Below are positions 61,409 through 64,000 of a stretch of DNA of 64,000 nt, piece after piece (position 1 is the first letter of the stretch; each line of letters begins with the position of its first letter). The translations under genes were made by a program, and so were the position numbers. The DNA comes from Spirogloea muscicola. Lineage: Eukaryota > Streptophyta > Zygnematophyceae > Spirogloeales > Spirogloeaceae. Under the pieces are notes generated by a model, which saw only the letters and a program-made list of their open reading frames with translations, did not search any database and had not been told where the DNA came from. The stretch spans positions 112,737 to 176,736 of the forward strand of contig WELB01000146.1 in assembly GCA_009602725.1 (NCBI GenBank), read 5' to 3'.

Positions 61409-63659
61409 ATGGCGGTGCGTTACATGGCGCCCGGCGAGCTCGCTGAGCTGCAGCGGGGGGCNNNNNNNNNNNNNNNNNNNNNNNNNNNNNNNNNNNNNNN
61501 NNNNNNNNNNNNNNNNNNNNNNNNNNNNNNNNNNNNNNNNNNNNNNNNNNNNNNNNNNNNNNNNNNNNNNNNNNNNNNNNNNNNNNNNNNNNNNNNNNNN
61601 NNNNNNNNNNNNNNNNNNNACGAGGACGTAGTGCGCAAGGTCGTGGAGGCCGCCGGCGTGCGGCCCGGCGACGTGGTGCTGGAGGTGGGGCCCGGCACCG
61701 GCGCGCTCACCGGCGCGCTCGCCGCCGCCGGCGCCGCCGTCGTGGCCGTCGAGAAGGTCCGCCACGGCCGCCGCTCTCTCCTGCGGCGTTACCCCACTGG
61801 TTGCCCACAACGATGGCGGCGGGGCTCATTGGCAGCGACTTACGGGCGTGGCCACTTGGGACGCTGTGTGTGGCCAGGACCCCGACATGGCGGCCATCGT
61901 CTCGGAGCGCTTCTACGGCTTTCCCGGCGTCGAGGTTTGTCAGTCTCCGTGAGAGCCGCCAGTGCCGACGCGGCAATGTGGCCAATGCTGCGCTTTCCCT
62001 GCGACCGCCGTGCCGAAGCTCCGGCGTGGCCGGTGTGACGGCGCGCCCAGGTCGTGCGCGAGGACTTCCTCCGGTGGCCTGCCACGACCCACATGGCGAA
62101 AGCGCTGCTGCGGCATGCTGCCGGCAGCGCTGCCCAGCCTGGCAGCGGCGGCCCAAGGCGAGCCAAGGTTGGGACGCCTGCCATAGGTGGATTGGCAGAG
62201 CACAGCAGTGCTCCATTAAGTAATCCATTAAGTAAAGAGAGAAATGAATTGAAGAGTAGTTAAGTAAAGATAGAGTACTTGGGCTCCTGAGTCGGGCTAC
62301 TTGGTCTCTGCCGGCGTCCGAAAGCGTTTTGCTATGTATGCCAACGTGGCCGCTGCGGCGGTGGCCGCAATGGGAGAACAGGTTGTGTCAAACTTGCCGT
62401 TCAATATCACTTCGGACGTCCTGCGCCGGCTCCTGCCCATGGGCGCCACTTTCTCCACCATTGTGCTCATGCTTCAGGTGCGTCACACAGTATCGTCCGC
62501 CGGCATCAATCCTCCATGCGAGGCGCTTTGCGCCACAGAGCGCACCATTCTAATAGCCGCTGATAGACTGCAGAAAGTCAAACACAAGTAGCTCATTTGA
62601 GCCGCAGCAGCACGGTGGCGGCTGCCCACACCACTTCGGTCTGGTAGGACGAGGCGGCTCTCCGGCTGGTTGAGGCGGCGCCCCGCACGCCCGAGTACCG
62701 GCCCATGAGCCTCTGCATACATTTCTTTTCAGGTGCGCGCCTGACTCAGGCAGGCCGGCTAGCTGGTGGGCTGTGAGTGCTGCAGCCAGTCCTGGCCTCT
62801 GTTTGACAGCAATCGCCACGCAATCACCTCACTGGCTATGCGCCGCCGGGGTAGCCCCACTGACAGTAGCCTTGGCCCTGGCGGGCCGGCTTCGCAGAGC
62901 CGGAGTACCTGTTTCCTGTCAGCCAAAAGTGCTTCTATCCGCCTCCCAATGTGAGCAGTCCCCTGTTGGTGCTGCGCCCATTCGTTTCTTGACTTCAAAT
63001 CCATGTACTCTTGTCCTTGAAAGCACCATTGTCATGTGGCCACAGTACAACCTTGACTTGACCCGCGCGGGGTACCCTCAGCTCAAGTTGCCAATGTTTG
63101 CTGGGGACTGGCCAACTGACGCTGGCGAGGCAGGTGGACGCAGGCGTAGTGAGCTTCGCCCTCAAGGAGCCGGCAATGTACCCGCCTGTATCTTCACCGA
63201 AGGCCTTTTTTGGCATGGTGATTGCCAGCAACATGTGGCGAGCATGATAGCTGCTGTGGCCATTGTGCCGATCGGTTGCTCTTGTTGCAAGACTTTGCAA
63301 GCACAAGGTCGATGCTAACCAGCAGCATTATGGAGCTGCAGGTCGACGCAGCCTTCAATGGCAAGCGCAAGATGTTGCGGAACACGCTTCAGCACCTCTG
63401 TTCGGGGCCTGCCGACATCACTGACGCGCTTGCATCCATCGGCCTCCCAGCCACAGTGCGTGCTTGTCCTACCTTTACTACTGAGTGATATTGTTGTGGC
63501 TAATAACGAAGCAATCTTGGTTGCTGCCTACGCTCGACCAATATACGGAAGCTTTCTTTGTCGCAGTCCCGGCCTGAGGAGCTGACAATGGAGCACTTCG
63601 TTGCGCTGCTGGCGGCAATTGAGGCACACATGGTGCCCGCAAAGCTGGACACAATCTGA
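61409..63659 (+). CDS. PFC1: Plastid rRNA adenine dimethyltransferase (KsgA-like)
   Basis: Start 61409: MAVRYMAPGELAELQRG, then a 158-base gap. After it: VVRKVVEAAGVRPGDVVLEV, GPGTGALTGALAAAGAAVVA (SAM motif I), DPDMAAIVSERFYGFPGVE, VVREDFLRW, VVSNLPFNITSDVLRRLLPM (motif IV NLPF, for adenine N6), GATFSTIVLMLQDEAALRLV, EAAPRTPEYRPMSL, EPEYLFPVSQKCFYPPPNVD, AGVVSFALKEPAMYPPVSSP, AFNGKRKMLRNTLQHLCSGP, SRPEELTMEHFVALLAAIEA; stop 63659. Motif order is that of plant PFC1, which dimethylates two adjacent adenines of 16S rRNA in chloroplasts and is needed for chloroplast function in the cold. The N-terminal exon is short; part of the targeting region and SAM-binding lead-in falls in the gap. Confidence 0.93.
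61462..61619. other. Assembly gap (158 N) inside PFC1 exon 1
   Basis: Unresolved bases after MAVRYMAPGELAELQRG and before DVVRKVVEAAG, in a very GC-rich exon. The gap length keeps the frame open, but it may be an estimate. Confidence 0.95.
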
Positions 63660-64000
63660 ACCTTGCTGGCCAGTGGCCCTTCCTCCAGTGGTGATTGCGA
63701 TGCGAGTCCGCAGGCAACCTGCACCAGGTGCCTGCAGTGACTAAGCTCCATGAGGGTGGGTGTTTGACGGTGGCGACTTGGCGGCCATCATTACTTGTAA
63801 TGCTCGGGTGACTCTAGAAGGGCAGGTTACTCGCCTCAATTCACGCTGACTGCCACCTCGCTAGGCCTAAGTGATCGGCAGGCTTGCCATGTAGGCATGC
63901 CATGATTGAAAGCCTGGGAGAGCTTGCACAACAAGGACATTCTTTTTTATGCTTCATCACCACTTCCTTACAAGGCAACTGCTTCAGCTTTATATTGACA
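63660..64000. other. Window end, nothing recognised
   Basis: Probably PFC1 3' UTR followed by intergenic DNA. No exon, RNA or repeat module identified. Confidence 0.5.

Overview
The window looks like nuclear DNA of a green-lineage eukaryote. Genes are split by many short GT-AG introns, several proteins are plastid-type plant proteins, and telomere-type TTTAGGG/CCCTAAA motifs occur. A complete malectin-domain receptor kinase of the CrRLK1L type, beside a CDPK and an SRC2-like C2 protein, points to the streptophyte side (a charophyte-grade alga is my best guess). This is inference; no species can be named. 5' gene ends are very GC-rich, often with GCC/GGC runs, some holding single unresolved bases.

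Layout: NSE2 SUMO ligase (276-1952, +); plastid-type TPR protein (2220-4857, -) sharing a 166-bp head-to-head promoter with a CT/GA tract with a redoxin (5024-7055, +); proteasome alpha-3/PAG1 (9160-11781, +) converging on V-ATPase subunit G (12286-13375, -); LSM5 (about 13586-14544, +); SRC2-like C2 protein (15075-16272, -); CDPK (19779-23736, -) with a tRNA-Val-like sequence in its first intron; PDE327-like FAD oxidoreductase (24991-about 29504, -); B12D-like membrane protein (about 30630-31732, +). From about 31.7 to 44.5 kb the DNA is repeat-rich: a damaged non-LTR retrotransposon with an RT domain and a cysteine/histidine-rich C-terminal region (36055-39491), several 3' remnants of the same family, an inverted repeat, and many copies of a short hairpin-bearing module. 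The right third holds CrRLK1L (44505-49956, +), MHF2/CENP-X (51274-52513, +), WRNIP1 with an N-terminal UBA domain (53290-56950, -), the WD40 protein GTS1/GNB1L (57568-60949, -) and the plastid rRNA dimethyladenosine transferase PFC1 (61409-63659, +; interrupted by a 158-base gap).

The genes are mostly unlinked housekeeping functions: genome maintenance (NSE2, MHF2, WRNIP1), proteolysis, RNA metabolism (LSM5, PFC1), vacuolar acidification, calcium and cell-wall signalling, plastid redox. I see no operon-like logic. The least explained feature is the module family: roughly 70-90 bp units built around a GGGCTGG...CCAGCC hairpin that follow the 3' ends of the non-LTR element (stop context SDLxLLTRGY) and also occur alone, singly or in tandem, in most gene-poor stretches.
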